Shown in pieces: positions 8,710-17,709 of a stretch of DNA of 64,000 nt (its first letter is position 1; every line of letters begins with the position of its first letter). The stretch lies in assembly GCA_016706685.1 (NCBI GenBank), contig JADJJE010000018.1:131153-195152 (forward strand). Reading direction: 5' to 3'. The notes beneath the pieces were generated by a model. The model ran no database searches. It was not told the DNA's origin and saw only the letters and a list, made by a program, of their open reading frames with translations. The DNA comes from Sandaracinaceae bacterium. Lineage in GTDB: Bacteria > Myxococcota_A > Polyangia > Polyangiales > Houyiibacteriaceae. Made by a program: the position numbers and the translations under genes.

Positions 8710-11210
8710 AGCTCGGGCTGACGCTCGCACCGCTCGCGGGTCGGCTCGATCAGCCGGTGGAGAACTCCGTCGCCAGCTTTCGAGAGCGTCGCGGTTGGCT
8801 GGTGAGTGTCTTGTTCGAGGGGGTGCGCGGACTGGGCGAGGCGTCGCCGCTCAGCGGATACTCATCCGACACGGCGGAGCAGACGGAGGCCGCCTTGCGC
8901 GCGCTGGGCTCCACGCTCGAGGTGCAGGCCGACACGCTCGAGGCCTTCACGCGCTCCGTTCTCGAGCACAGTGAGCGCCTCCCGCGCGAGGCCTACGCGG
9001 CGCGCTTCGGGCTCGAGAGCGCGCTCTTCGATGCGTACGCGCGCTTCCGTGCCGTGCCCCTGTGGGCGGTGTTGAGGCACGGCCTCGAGCTCGCTCAGCG
9101 CGACGCCCAGGTGCCCACGCGGCTCAGCGTGGCGGCGTGGATCACCTCGCTCCAGCTGGACGACGCGCGCGCGCGCTTCGACGAGGGGTCGCACACATTC
9201 AAGCTCAAGCTGGGTCGCGACCTGGACGCCGAGCTGGCCTTCGCGAAGCAGGTCCGTGAGCGCTTCCCCGCGGCCCGGCTGCGCTTCGACGCCAACGGCG
9301 CGCTCTCGGGGGCGGCGCTCGACGCGACGCTCAGCGCGCTCGGGGGGCTGGACATCGAGTTCCTCGAGGAGCCGAGTCGTGTCCTGCCAGCGCGCTCACC
9401 GGTTCCGCTGGCGCTCGACGAGTCCCTGCGTGGACTCGAGCCCGAGGACGTCATCGATCACCCGGACGTGCGGGCCTGGGTGCTGAAGCCCACGGCGCTC
9501 GGCGGTCTGTTGGAGACCGCGCGCTTCGTGAGGGAGGCTCAGGCGCGCGGGCTCGACGCCGTGGTGTCGCACACGCTCGAGGGGCCCGTGGCGCGCGCCA
9601 CGCTGGGTGAGCTCGCGCTCGCCATCGGCAGTGGTGTGGCGGTGGGTCTCGGTGATCACCCCGGCCTGCGCGCGCTCGTGCCGCCCTTCGAGGTTCACGC
9701 CCCCGCCTTCGCCGCCGAGGGCTACTTGGCGCCGCACCAGACGCCGGGCTTCGGTCACGTGGAGGTGGACTTGTCCATCCGCGAGGCGGCGCGTCAGCAC
9801 CCCACCCGTGCGGCGCTCGTGGGTCCGGGCTTCGTGCTCACGTATGCCCAGCTGGCCGAGCGCTGCGCGGACCGTGTCGCGGCCTTCGAAGCGCAGGGCG
9901 TGCGTGCGGGGGACACGGTCGCCTTCGTGCCCACGCTGGACGTCGCCGGCGTCGTCACCATCCTCGCCGCCATCGAGGCGGGCATCTGCGTGGTGACGCT
10001 GCACCCGCGCGCGACCGAGGAGGAGCACGAGCGGGTGGTGCGCGAGAGCGGGGCCACGCTCCTCGATCAGCGGTCATCTCGTCTTGCGCACGGTGAAGCG
10101 GCCCGTGAGGTGCGCCCCGAGGCGCCGCTGGCCATCCTCTTCACATCGGGGACCACGGGCAGCCCCAAGGGCGCGGTGCTGCCGCGCCGCGCGTTCGTAG
10201 CGTCCGCGTGGGCATCCCGCGCGCGGCTGGCCGAGGGCCACGGGCCACTCGCGGAAGCTCACGTGGATCGCTGGCTGCTGTCGCTGACGCCCGCGCACAT
10301 CGGTGGACTCTCCATCATCGTGCGCATGCTGGTCACGCGTGGGACGGTGGTGCTGGCGGGAGCCCCCGAGTTCGACCCGCGCTCGTTCCGCGGGCTCATC
10401 GACGACTTGGGGGTGACGCACGTGTCGCTGGTGCCCACCATGCTGAGCCGGCTGCTGGACGCGGGCTTCCGAGCGCCGCCCACGCTGCGCACCGTGCTGC
10501 TCGGAGGCGCTGCGGTGGAGCCGGCACTCGTGGCGCGCGCGCGCGCGGCAGGGCTCCCGGTTCGCGCCACCTACGGCATGACCGAGGCGTGCTCGCAGAT
10601 CACCACGCAGGCCAGCCATGACGAACCCGGCTGCGGTCGGCCGCTCGATGGTCTCGAGGTGCGCTCCCGGGAAGGCGTGCTCGAGGTCCGCGGCGCCACG
10701 CTCTTCTCGGGCTACCTGGGGCAGCGCGAGCACCTCGACGAGCAGGGCTGGTTTCGCACCGGCGACCTCGGCCGCGTCGACGAACACGGCTTCGTGCACG
10801 TGGAGGGCCGGCGCCACGACCTGATCGTGAGCGGCGGCGAGAACGTCTACCCCGCCGAGGTGGAGGCGCGCCTCGCCGAGCAGCCGGACATCAGCGAGGC
10901 GGCGGTGTTCGGGGTCTACGACGAGACGTGGGGTCAGCGCGTGGTCGCCGCGTGCGTGCTCCGGCCGCTGCCCGCTGGCGCTGGAGAAGACGAGCCGTCG
11001 GACCCGCAGGCGCGGGTGCGCACGCTGGACGCGGCGCTCGCCGGCGTGCTCGCGCGCTTCAAGCTGCCGAAGGAGTACTGGGTGGTCGACGCTCTCCCGC
11101 GCACCTCGCTCGACAAGGTGGCGCGCAGCCGGCTGCAAACCCTCTCGGAGTCTCCCGGCACCGTGGTGGTGGACGTGGCGCGCCTGCGCAGTTCCGGCCG
11201 GCCTCACTGA
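8706..11210 (+). CDS. menC/menE: Fused o-succinylbenzoate synthase / o-succinylbenzoate-CoA ligase (MenC-MenE)
   Basis: One 834-residue polypeptide covers two consecutive steps. Residues 1 to about 345 are an enolase-superfamily MenC: Lys pair FKLKLG (166/168), metal ligands in RFDANG (Asp195), FLEEP (Glu221/222) and ALDES (Asp238), and the second catalytic Lys in VLKPT (261). Residues from about 355 are an adenylate-forming ligase (MenE): P-loop FTSGTTGSPKG (479-489), TYGMTEACSQ, RTGDLGRVDEHGF and the hinge region GRRHDLIVSGGENVYPAEVE. The join is a short linker around GFGHVEVDLSIREAARQHPT. No internal stop or obvious internal ribosome site separates the halves, so a true fusion with possible channelling of OSB is inferred. 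Confidence 0.93.
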
Positions 11211-11247
11211 GCGGCGCGGCGGCCGCGTGGGTGGTAGCCTCCCCGCG

Positions 11248-12132
11248 ATGACCAGCACCCCCCGCACGCTCCACGCGCTCCTCGGAAACAGCCAGCGCCT
11301 GGACGGTGGCAGCATGTTCGGAAACGCCCCGCGCGCGCTCTGGGAGCGCTGGATCGCGCCGGACGAGCGGCACCGCATCCCGCTCGCGTGTCGCTGCCTG
11401 CTGGTGCGCGAGCCTCATCGCAACATCCTCTTCGAGGCCGGCATCGGCACCTTCTTCCCGCCCGCGATGCGGGATCGCTTCGGCGTGCAGGAGTCCGAGC
11501 ACGTGCTGTTGCGCGAGCTCGCGGCCCACGGCCTCACCCCGGCAGACGTGGACGTGGTGGTCCTGAGCCACCTGCACTTCGATCACGCGGGCGGAGTGCT
11601 CACGGCCCACGACGCCGAGCAACGCATGCAGCTGGTCTTTCCTCACGCGCACTACGTGGTGGGGGCGCGCGCCTTCGAGCGGGCCCTCGCGCCGCACGCC
11701 CGCGACCGGGCGTCGTTCATCCCCGAGCTGCAGGCGCTGCTGCAGGAGACGGGTCGGCTCGAGCTGGTCCCGAGCCCGTCAGCCGGCGCGGAGGGCGTGG
11801 CATTCTCCACCACGCTCGGACCGGAGTACCCGCTGCGCTTCGCCGAGGGCCACACGCCCGGGCTCATGATGGCCGAGGTGCCGAGCGCTCACGGGCCGCT
11901 GCTCTACGCGTCGGACCTGATTCCCGGCGCGCCGTGGGTGCACCTGCCCATCACCATGGGCTACGACCGCTTCCCGGAGCGGCTGATCGAGGAGAAGGAG
12001 GCGCTGCTGAACGACCTCGAGGCGCGCGGGGGTGGGCTGTTCTTCGTGCACGACCCCGAGGTGGCGTGGGCCCGCGTGGCGCGCGACGAGCGCGGGCGGT
12101 TTCACGCGGCCGACCCACAGCCCACACTCTAG
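11248..12132 (+). CDS. Metallo-beta-lactamase-fold hydrolase
   Basis: A 294-residue MBL-fold protein with the dinuclear metal motif SHLHFDHAGG (HxHxDH) at about residues 107-116, a later His in FPHAHYVVG, EGHTPG and a terminal metal-ligand His in VHDPE. Many relatives hydrolyse lactones, thioesters or other small substrates; the substrate here is not evident. The start at ATG 11248 is preferred over GTG 11227. It sits 37 nt downstream of the menC-menE gene in the same direction and may be the distal gene of that operon. Its stop codon forms part of the Shine-Dalgarno sequence of the next gene. Confidence 0.85.
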   Translation: MTSTPRTLHALLGNSQRLDGGSMFGNAPRALWERWIAPDERHRIPLACRCLLVREPHRNILFEAGIGTFFPPAMRDRFGVQESEHVLLRELAAHGLTPADVDVVVLSHLHFDHAGGVLTAHDAEQRMQLVFPHAHYVVGARAFERALAPHARDRASFIPELQALLQETGRLELVPSPSAGAEGVAFSTTLGPEYPLRFAEGHTPGLMMAEVPSAHGPLLYASDLIPGAPWVHLPITMGYDRFPERLIEEKEALLNDLEARGGGLFFVHDPEVAWARVARDERGRFHAADPQPTL

Positions 12133-12141
12133 GAGGCACTG

Positions 12142-12660
12142 GTGGACTCAGACGTCATCCGTAGGCTGCGCGACCGACTCGTCGGTCACGGTCGACCCTC
12201 CATCCTTCCCGGTGGTGATGGAGCGGACGACGGACGGACGGGTCCAGATCGGGGTGCCCACGACCAAGGCGCGTCGCGCGAGCGCGTGGCGCCGCTGGCG
12301 GAGCTGCTGTTCCTCGCGATGCACGCTGACGGGCAGGCCACGGACAGCGAACAGCTCGCCGTTCGCGGAGCCGTTCGCACGCTGACCGATGGCCTCGTGC
12401 CGGGGCGCGTGTCCGACACCATGGTCGACGCCTTCGAGGAGCACCTCGCGCGCGACGGCTACGAAGCACGCCTGCACACCGTCACGCAGCGGATCGTCGC
12501 CGACCGTGATGACGCCGAGCTCGGCGTCTTGCTCTTCGCGGCGGTCGCGCTGTCGGATGGGGTCGTCGATGCGGCCGAACGCGAGGCCTTCGAGCGCGTG
12601 GCCGAGGAGCTCGGAGTCTCGCCGCCGCGGCTGGCCCAGTTGCTCGGCGACGTCCCCTGA
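12142..12660 (+). CDS. TerB-like helical protein
   Basis: A 172-residue acidic protein. After a low-complexity N-terminus (to about residue 45) it has two helical repeats of the TerB/DUF533 kind, with paired acidic motifs MHADGQATDSEQ and ALSDGVVDAAEREAFERVAE typical of metal-binding TerB folds. The start GTG 12142 is set by a strong AGGAGG at 12131-12136 that overlaps the stop of the hydrolase gene, so the two are coupled. TerB-domain proteins are often membrane-stress or phage-resistance related; the role here is unknown. Confidence 0.6.
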   Translation: MDSDVIRRLRDRLVGHGRPSILPGGDGADDGRTGPDRGAHDQGASRERVAPLAELLFLAMHADGQATDSEQLAVRGAVRTLTDGLVPGRVSDTMVDAFEEHLARDGYEARLHTVTQRIVADRDDAELGVLLFAAVALSDGVVDAAEREAFERVAEELGVSPPRLAQLLGDVP

Positions 12661-12665
12661 GGCGG

Positions 12666-13568
12666 TCAGTCCTCCGACAGCCAGACCTCGTCGACGGTGA
12701 TGGCCGACTCTTCGAGGCGGAGGCGAACGTGGTGACGCTCGCCACCGGCGCGAGTGGCGCGAACGCGGGGGAGTCGGGCGGCGTTGACGTACGTCGTTCC
12801 GTCGACCTCGACCGCCCAGGTGCGCAGTCGGCCGTCGTCGAGCGGGTAATGCATGTGCCCTGCCACCACGGCGAGCACTCGCAGCCCGCGTGCGCGCGCG
12901 TGGTCGACCGCGACCCGCAGGTCGCTGTCGCCGTGATCGCCCTCGCCGGGATGGAAGTCCCTGCCCCATGGCGCAACGGGGGAAGCGCCGAGGCCAGTCG
13001 GCCCGTTGTGGGCGAGGAACACGACCGAGTCCGTCTCGACGCCATCGACGAGGGAGACGAGTCGCTCGGCTGACTGGGCCACCGAACCGAGTCCGAAGCG
13101 GCTCTGCATCGCCTCTGCGAAGGGCCATTGGTCGCCGCCCATGGCGTAGGGCCGACCCGAAACGACGGTCACGCCCGACTCGCCGACTGCGACGACGTGC
13201 CGGTCGAAGCCAGCGAAGCGTACGTTCGCTCGCCGCGTCGTCGACTCACCGCGCGCGACGACGCCTCCGAGGGCCAGGAGCGCCGAGCGGCCCACCTGAT
13301 GCCCGAACTCCGCACGCAGGAGCGGAGCGTGCTCGCAGTCGTTGTTGCCCGGCATGACCACGACCGGAGTGCGCAGCTTCGCGATGGTGCGAGCCACCCG
13401 AACGTCGGCGTCGCGAGTGCCCGGGCCGAGGTCCCCGACGAACCACAGCGCCTCATAGCGACACGCATCGAGTTGGTAGACGTCGGTGGCATCGAACGAG
13501 CCGTGCAGGTCACCGACCACCCCAATTTCGACCATGGCGGGTGCGGCCTCGGACGCGGACACGGTCAT
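12666..13568 (-). CDS. Calcineurin-like metallophosphoesterase
   Basis: A 300-residue phosphoesterase with the dinuclear-site motifs in order: VGDLHGSFDATD (about residue 19), WFVGDLGPGTRDAD, MPGNNDCEH, FLAHNGPTG and VVAGHMHY. The arrangement resembles a family found in cyanobacteria and plants, typically 250-300 residues. It is a cytosolic protein with no signal peptide. The start overlaps the stop of the upstream lipoprotein gene by ATGA, so both are one transcription unit. It converges on the TerB-like gene with only 5 nt between the ends. Substrate unknown. Confidence 0.85.
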   Translation of the reverse strand: MTVSASEAAPAMVEIGVVGDLHGSFDATDVYQLDACRYEALWFVGDLGPGTRDADVRVARTIAKLRTPVVVMPGNNDCEHAPLLRAEFGHQVGRSALLALGGVVARGESTTRRANVRFAGFDRHVVAVGESGVTVVSGRPYAMGGDQWPFAEAMQSRFGLGSVAQSAERLVSLVDGVETDSVVFLAHNGPTGLGASPVAPWGRDFHPGEGDHGDSDLRVAVDHARARGLRVLAVVAGHMHYPLDDGRLRTWAVEVDGTTYVNAARLPRVRATRAGGERHHVRLRLEESAITVDEVWLSED

Positions 13569-14746
13569 TCGAGGCGCGCCCGAAGGTGAGGGGCAAGCGA
13601 AGACCGAAAGCCTTCCGTGCTCAGCTCCTGAGCGACGAGCTCGACTTCATGAGCGGTTCGGGCGCTGACCGATGCTTCTCCAAAGGCCCAAGAGAATGCG
13701 TGCAGGTTGCCGAACCCGGTGGGAGGCACGTCCGGCGCCGGCAGCGAAGCGGTGAAGTCGAACGTGGAGGTCGCGGGTGTGCTCGAGCCCCGATCGAGCG
13801 ACGACTGAACGCGAGTCGTGTCCGCCACGTGACATGCGGCACAGCTGACCTCCGCGGTGGACACCAGGTTGGGATTGGCGAGCCTGGCGAGGAGATCGAC
13901 GCCCTGTGTGAACTCGGCCGGGCTGAGCGCCTGGGTGCTGTCGGTGCCGAGCAACGCGTCCGGAAACCAGGACACCGAGAACGGTGTTCCGAAGCGAAAG
14001 CCCATGGACCCCTGGTCCGTGAACGAGTCGCTGGTCGCGGACACCCCCGGGATGCTCGAGAGCGAGAAGGTTCCATCGTTCGCTCGATCGAACACGCCAA
14101 AGAACCAGTTCTTGGAGCGGCCCGTAGCCATGAACGTGAAGCGCGTGAGGGTGCCTGCTTCGCAAGCGGTGACCAGAGCCGTGCGAATCGACTGAGCGTA
14201 GGGGCTCCCGAGGCCTTCACGCAAGAGTCCCGGGTGCACACCGAGCGGCCCGGCCTCGGAGCCGGTCTCCCGAAGGGCCACGAGCAGGTCCACGAAGTGC
14301 TCGTCATCCAGCGTATAGAAGAGGTGAATCGCTGCGTCCGAGAGACTCGGTGGCTCCGGGTCGTTCGTCAGCGGAAACAGAATCTGCGCCACCAAGCGCA
14401 CCTGACGCTGGCATGGCGTCACATTGTCGAAGCACGGATCGACTCGCGCAGAAGTCACGCGAAGCCTCGGATACACGTCCGTCGAACCGGCTCCCTCGGC
14501 CAGCCTCGGAAGCTCGCCGCTCGCGTCACCCAGTCGCCCGAACAGCGCAACTGGAAGGAGCTCTTCGCTCATCGAGATGAGCAGGTCGTCTTCGCCCATC
14601 TCGGGATGGGGGAACAAGATCGCCACGTCATTGGCGCTCGGAGCATAGGCACCCGAGGGAGAGGGGGAGTCCGAGCAGCCAGCCAACGAGACGACGACCA
14701 GCGAGAACAGCGTGCGCGCGACCCGGAGCGACATTCGATAGTTCAT
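13565..14746 (-). CDS. Lipoprotein with a single CxxCH haem motif, function unknown
   Basis: A 393-residue exported protein. The N-terminus has basic residues, a hydrophobic core and a lipobox VSLAGC followed by a Ser/Pro-rich linker. A single haem-c motif SCAACHVAD lies at about residue 300, in a setting like cytochrome c-type peroxidase or uncharacterised predatory-bacteria lipoproteins. Two more cysteines in VDPCFDNVTPCQRQ may form a disulphide. ATG 14746 is chosen because it places the signal peptide at the N-terminus; an ATG four codons downstream is an alternative. Translationally coupled to the metallophosphatase downstream. No recognised domain beyond the haem motif. Confidence 0.65.
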   Translation of the reverse strand: MNYRMSLRVARTLFSLVVVSLAGCSDSPSPSGAYAPSANDVAILFPHPEMGEDDLLISMSEELLPVALFGRLGDASGELPRLAEGAGSTDVYPRLRVTSARVDPCFDNVTPCQRQVRLVAQILFPLTNDPEPPSLSDAAIHLFYTLDDEHFVDLLVALRETGSEAGPLGVHPGLLREGLGSPYAQSIRTALVTACEAGTLTRFTFMATGRSKNWFFGVFDRANDGTFSLSSIPGVSATSDSFTDQGSMGFRFGTPFSVSWFPDALLGTDSTQALSPAEFTQGVDLLARLANPNLVSTAEVSCAACHVADTTRVQSSLDRGSSTPATSTFDFTASLPAPDVPPTGFGNLHAFSWAFGEASVSARTAHEVELVAQELSTEGFRSSLAPHLRARLE

Positions 14747-14844
14747 GTGAGGTACCAGGGGAGGGTGTCGCCGTCCTAGCACGCTGGGGCATGGCCGTGC
14801 CGTGAGCGAGTGCTCTCGGCGCGAGAGCCTGTCATGCTCGCCGG

Positions 14845-15732
14845 GTGCGACCGCCTCCGCTCCCGCTTGCGCCTCGAAACCTCGTCACGGCCGCGGACGT
14901 GCAGATGGAGCTGGCGCGGCTGTTCGGGGGCACGTTCGAGCGCGACCTGGTCGTCTCGGTCTACGGCGACGAAGACGCCGAGGGGGCCGTGTCCACCTTC
15001 CACGAGCTCATGCGCTCACTCGAGATGCACGGCGGCGCCGAGGCTGGGCCACGGTTTCAAGACGCCATCGTCGAGCCTCCCAACGCCACCACCATCGAGC
15101 GCGCGCTGCTCACACTGAGTCATGCGGACCGCCAGCGACGATTGCTGGATCAAGTGCTCACCACGTTCGGGCACCACCTCATCGACCCGCTCGGCGCCGT
15201 GCTCAACGCGGGCCCCGACGGCGCCCTCATGCGCGAGCTGACCACCGTGCGCGAGCGTGTCATCGCGGACCTGGGCGCGCTGCGGGTCACGCCCGAGACG
15301 CGCTCCATCGTCATCGCCGATGTCAGCAAGCTGCTGAGCGACGACTACCTGGCCATGATGGTGGAGCACGAAGAGCGCGAGCTACGGCCGCGCGTGAGAG
15401 AGCTGGCTCAGGAGATCCTGCGGCTGATCGGCGACATCTTCCATCACGCGCTCGGCCGCTGGCCGGAGCACGCACGCTCCATCGCGCACGCGGTGCGGCG
15501 GCGCCTCTCCGGGGAGGTGCGCCTGGCCGAGCTGCCCCACCTGCTCCGTGAGCAGGTGCTGGACGGCATCGAAGAGTTCCTCTGGGTGGAGACCAGCAAC
15601 GACATCGAGGGCGCCCTCCGGTCCATGTTCGCAGCGCGCCGGGGCATCGTGGACGAGCCGCCCACCCTCGAGCGCAGCGCCTACCGCTCGTTCGCGGTGG
15701 GCTGCTGGAAGCTGATGACCGAGCACGCCTGA
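14845..15732 (+). CDS. Hypothetical protein, alpha-helical
   Basis: A 295-residue protein not recognised as any family. It is rich in Leu, Glu and Arg, with long stretches of predicted helix (for example the regions around HADRQRRLLDQVL and EHEERELRPRVRELAQEI), no signal peptide and no transmembrane segment. The reading frame is strongly biased to G/C third positions, as in neighbouring genes, which supports coding. GTG 14845 is the assumed start; ATG 14905 is a possible alternative. Divergent from the haem lipoprotein gene. Confidence 0.6.
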   Translation: MRPPPLPLAPRNLVTAADVQMELARLFGGTFERDLVVSVYGDEDAEGAVSTFHELMRSLEMHGGAEAGPRFQDAIVEPPNATTIERALLTLSHADRQRRLLDQVLTTFGHHLIDPLGAVLNAGPDGALMRELTTVRERVIADLGALRVTPETRSIVIADVSKLLSDDYLAMMVEHEERELRPRVRELAQEILRLIGDIFHHALGRWPEHARSIAHAVRRRLSGEVRLAELPHLLREQVLDGIEEFLWVETSNDIEGALRSMFAARRGIVDEPPTLERSAYRSFAVGCWKLMTEHA

Positions 15733-15739
15733 GCGCGGC

Positions 15740-15832
15740 TCAGAGCCACCAGCGGAGCAAGTGGGCCCACCAGGGCGCGGGTCGCTCGCGGGGTTCCCAG
15801 TCGTGTTCGGCCATGTTCGTCGTGCTCGCCAT
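15740..15832 (-). CDS. Candidate 30-residue Trp-rich small protein
   Basis: A short frame starting at ATG 15832 with AAGGAG at 15839-15844, spaced 6 nt from the start, an ideal ribosome binding site. The product ends in RPAPWWAHLLRWWL, with five Trp in 30 residues and a very hydrophobic, amphipathic C-terminus after a polar N-terminal half. It does not overlap any other gene and ends 7 nt from the end of the convergent gene. Such a composition fits a membrane-interacting peptide, but this is inference. Not recognised as a known family. Confidence 0.4.
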   Translation of the reverse strand: MASTTNMAEHDWEPRERPAPWWAHLLRWWL

Positions 15833-15945
15833 GTCCTGCTCCTTCGCTCTCTGACGCGCGTTCCATCACGCGTCTCGCCATCCTCGCGCCGCTGCGATCC
15901 CGGACCAAATTTCGTGTGACGCAGCGCGGCAACGGGTGGGATGCG

Positions 15946-16077
15946 TCAGAGCCCCGTGTCGTCCGCGCCTCGGCTCAGCACGTAGGAGACGGCGCGCGTG
16001 AGCATGCCCCCACGCTTCGAAGCCAACACCTTCACGATTGCCACAAAGAGCACGCTGCGTCCGTTGTCCATATCCAT
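15946..16077 (-). CDS. Candidate 43-residue small protein
   Basis: A short frame starting at ATG 16077 with AGAAGG at 16084-16089, 6 nt before the start. The product has a hydrophobic or amphipathic helix SVLFVAIVKVLASKRGGML and a second one TRAVSYVLSRG, with an acidic end. It precedes the Trp-rich small frame on the same strand by 113 nt, so the two could form one transcript. The 513-bp gap between 15733 and 16245 would otherwise be empty. Unknown function; the evidence is only the start context and composition. Confidence 0.38.
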   Translation of the reverse strand: MDMDNGRSVLFVAIVKVLASKRGGMLTRAVSYVLSRGADDTGL

Positions 16078-16245
16078 GGTCTGCCTTCTTTCGTGGGGCG
16101 GTCTCGCTGACCGTCTTCCCCTCTAGATGCGGGGTGCGTTCGAAACGGCTCAAAAAAAGATCCGGTGGGCTCCGCGTCATTTCTGGGTGGTGCGTCTCCG
16201 CGCCAGCTCTGGTAACTTCCGTATCCCTGTAAGAGGAGCCCGCCG

Positions 16246-17655
16246 ATGGAACAGACTCAGACCCGCTCACAGAAGACCACCTCGACGCCGTCCATCGCGG
16301 ACCTGGTGTCGCGCACCCGGGAGCGCTTCGACACCGGCATGACCCGCTCGCTGCGCTGGCGCCTCGCGCAGCTCGACGGCCTCGCGCGCTTCCTGGTGGA
16401 GCGTGAGTCGGAGATCTACGACGCGCTGGCCGCCGACGTGGGCAAGCCGCGCTTCGAGGCCTACCTCGCCGAGATCGGCTACATGAAGACCGACATCGAG
16501 CACACCAAGAAGCACCTGCGCGAGTGGGCCGCTCCGCAAGAGGTGCCCACGCCCATGGTGGTTCAGCCCGGCAAGAGCGAGATTCACAAAGACCCGCTCG
16601 GCGTGGTGCTCATCATCGCGCCGTGGAACTACCCCTTCCAGCTCATGATGGCGCCGCTGGTGGGTGCCATCGCGGCCGGCAACTGCGCCGTGCTCAAGCC
16701 GTCGGAAGTGGCGCCGGCCACGTCGGCGCTGTTCGCCAAGTTCATCCCGCGCTACGTGGACCCCGACTGCTTCCCCGTGGTGGAGGGCGCCGTGAAGGAG
16801 ACCACCGAGCTGCTCCACGAGCAGTTCGACCACATCTTCTACACGGGCAACGGCAGCGTGGGCCGCATCGTCATGGCCGCGGCGGCCAAGCACCTCACGC
16901 CCGTCACGCTCGAGCTGGGCGGCAAGAGCCCGGTCATCGTGGACAGCACGGCGGACCTCGACATCACCGCCAAGCGCATCGTGTGGGCCAAGTTCGTGAA
17001 CGCCGGCCAGACCTGCGTGGCGCCGGACTACATCCTGGTGGAAGACCGCGTGCACGACGCGCTGGTGCACCGCATGGTCGCGTGCATCCGCGAGTTCTAC
17101 GGCGACGACCCGCAGCAGAGCCCGGACTTCGCGCGCGTGGTCAACGCACGTCACCACCAGCGCCTCATGAAGCTGCTGGGCGCGGGTGAGATCGTGGCGG
17201 GTGGCAAGGGCGACGAGGCCGACCGCTACATCGCGCCCACCATCATCAAGGACGTGCCGGAAGACGCGCCGGTCATGCAGGACGAGATCTTCGGGCCCAT
17301 CCTGCCCGTGCTCTCGGTGCCCAGCGTGGACGCCGCCATGGCCTTCATCAACCGCCGGCCGAAGCCCCTGGCGCTCTACCTCTTCTCGAGCGACGAGCGC
17401 ACGCACGAGCGCGTGCTCAAGCGCACCACCTCGGGCGGCGTCACCATCAACCACGGCTGGTTGCACTTGGGCGTGCCGGACCTGCCGTTCGGCGGCGTGG
17501 GCGAGAGCGGCATGGGCGCGTACCACGGCAAGCGCAGCTTCGACGTGTTCAGTCACCAGAAGGCCGTCTTGCGCAAGGGCACGCGCGTGGACCCGCCGGT
17601 CATGTACCCGCCCTACTCCGAGTGGAAGCAGAAGCTCGTGGCGCTGCTGGCCTGA
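16246..17655 (+). CDS. NAD(P)-dependent aldehyde dehydrogenase, class 3 (fatty/aromatic aldehyde) type
   Basis: A 469-residue aldehyde dehydrogenase that oxidises aldehydes to carboxylates. It has the coenzyme/oxyanion motif APWNYPFQLMMAPLVGAIAA with the catalytic-region Asn, the general-base Glu in TLELGGKSPVIVD, and the catalytic Cys in NAGQTCVAPDYIL. The C-terminal motif PFGGVGESGMGAYHGKRSFD is characteristic of the ALDH3 branch (fatty aldehyde and coniferyl aldehyde dehydrogenases), as is the short length. A strong AGAGGAG site 8 nt before ATG 16246 fixes the start. Free-standing, followed by a convergent kinase-like gene. Confidence 0.92.
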   Translation: MEQTQTRSQKTTSTPSIADLVSRTRERFDTGMTRSLRWRLAQLDGLARFLVERESEIYDALAADVGKPRFEAYLAEIGYMKTDIEHTKKHLREWAAPQEVPTPMVVQPGKSEIHKDPLGVVLIIAPWNYPFQLMMAPLVGAIAAGNCAVLKPSEVAPATSALFAKFIPRYVDPDCFPVVEGAVKETTELLHEQFDHIFYTGNGSVGRIVMAAAAKHLTPVTLELGGKSPVIVDSTADLDITAKRIVWAKFVNAGQTCVAPDYILVEDRVHDALVHRMVACIREFYGDDPQQSPDFARVVNARHHQRLMKLLGAGEIVAGGKGDEADRYIAPTIIKDVPEDAPVMQDEIFGPILPVLSVPSVDAAMAFINRRPKPLALYLFSSDERTHERVLKRTTSGGVTINHGWLHLGVPDLPFGGVGESGMGAYHGKRSFDVFSHQKAVLRKGTRVDPPVMYPPYSEWKQKLVALLA

Positions 17656-17683
17656 GCCGCCAGCGCTTCCGCCGATAACCAGG

Positions 17684-17709
17684 AGCCCTGGCGCGCATGC
17701 GTCAGGGCT
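17684..17709. terminator. Possible terminator hairpin between convergent genes
   Basis: AGCCCTG (17684-17690) pairs with CAGGGCT (17703-17709), followed on the plus strand by TCTTCTT. It lies after the aldehyde dehydrogenase and at the end of the convergent kinase-like gene, whose stop is inside the stem. The T-tract is interrupted and short, so this is only a weak intrinsic terminator candidate. Confidence 0.3.
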
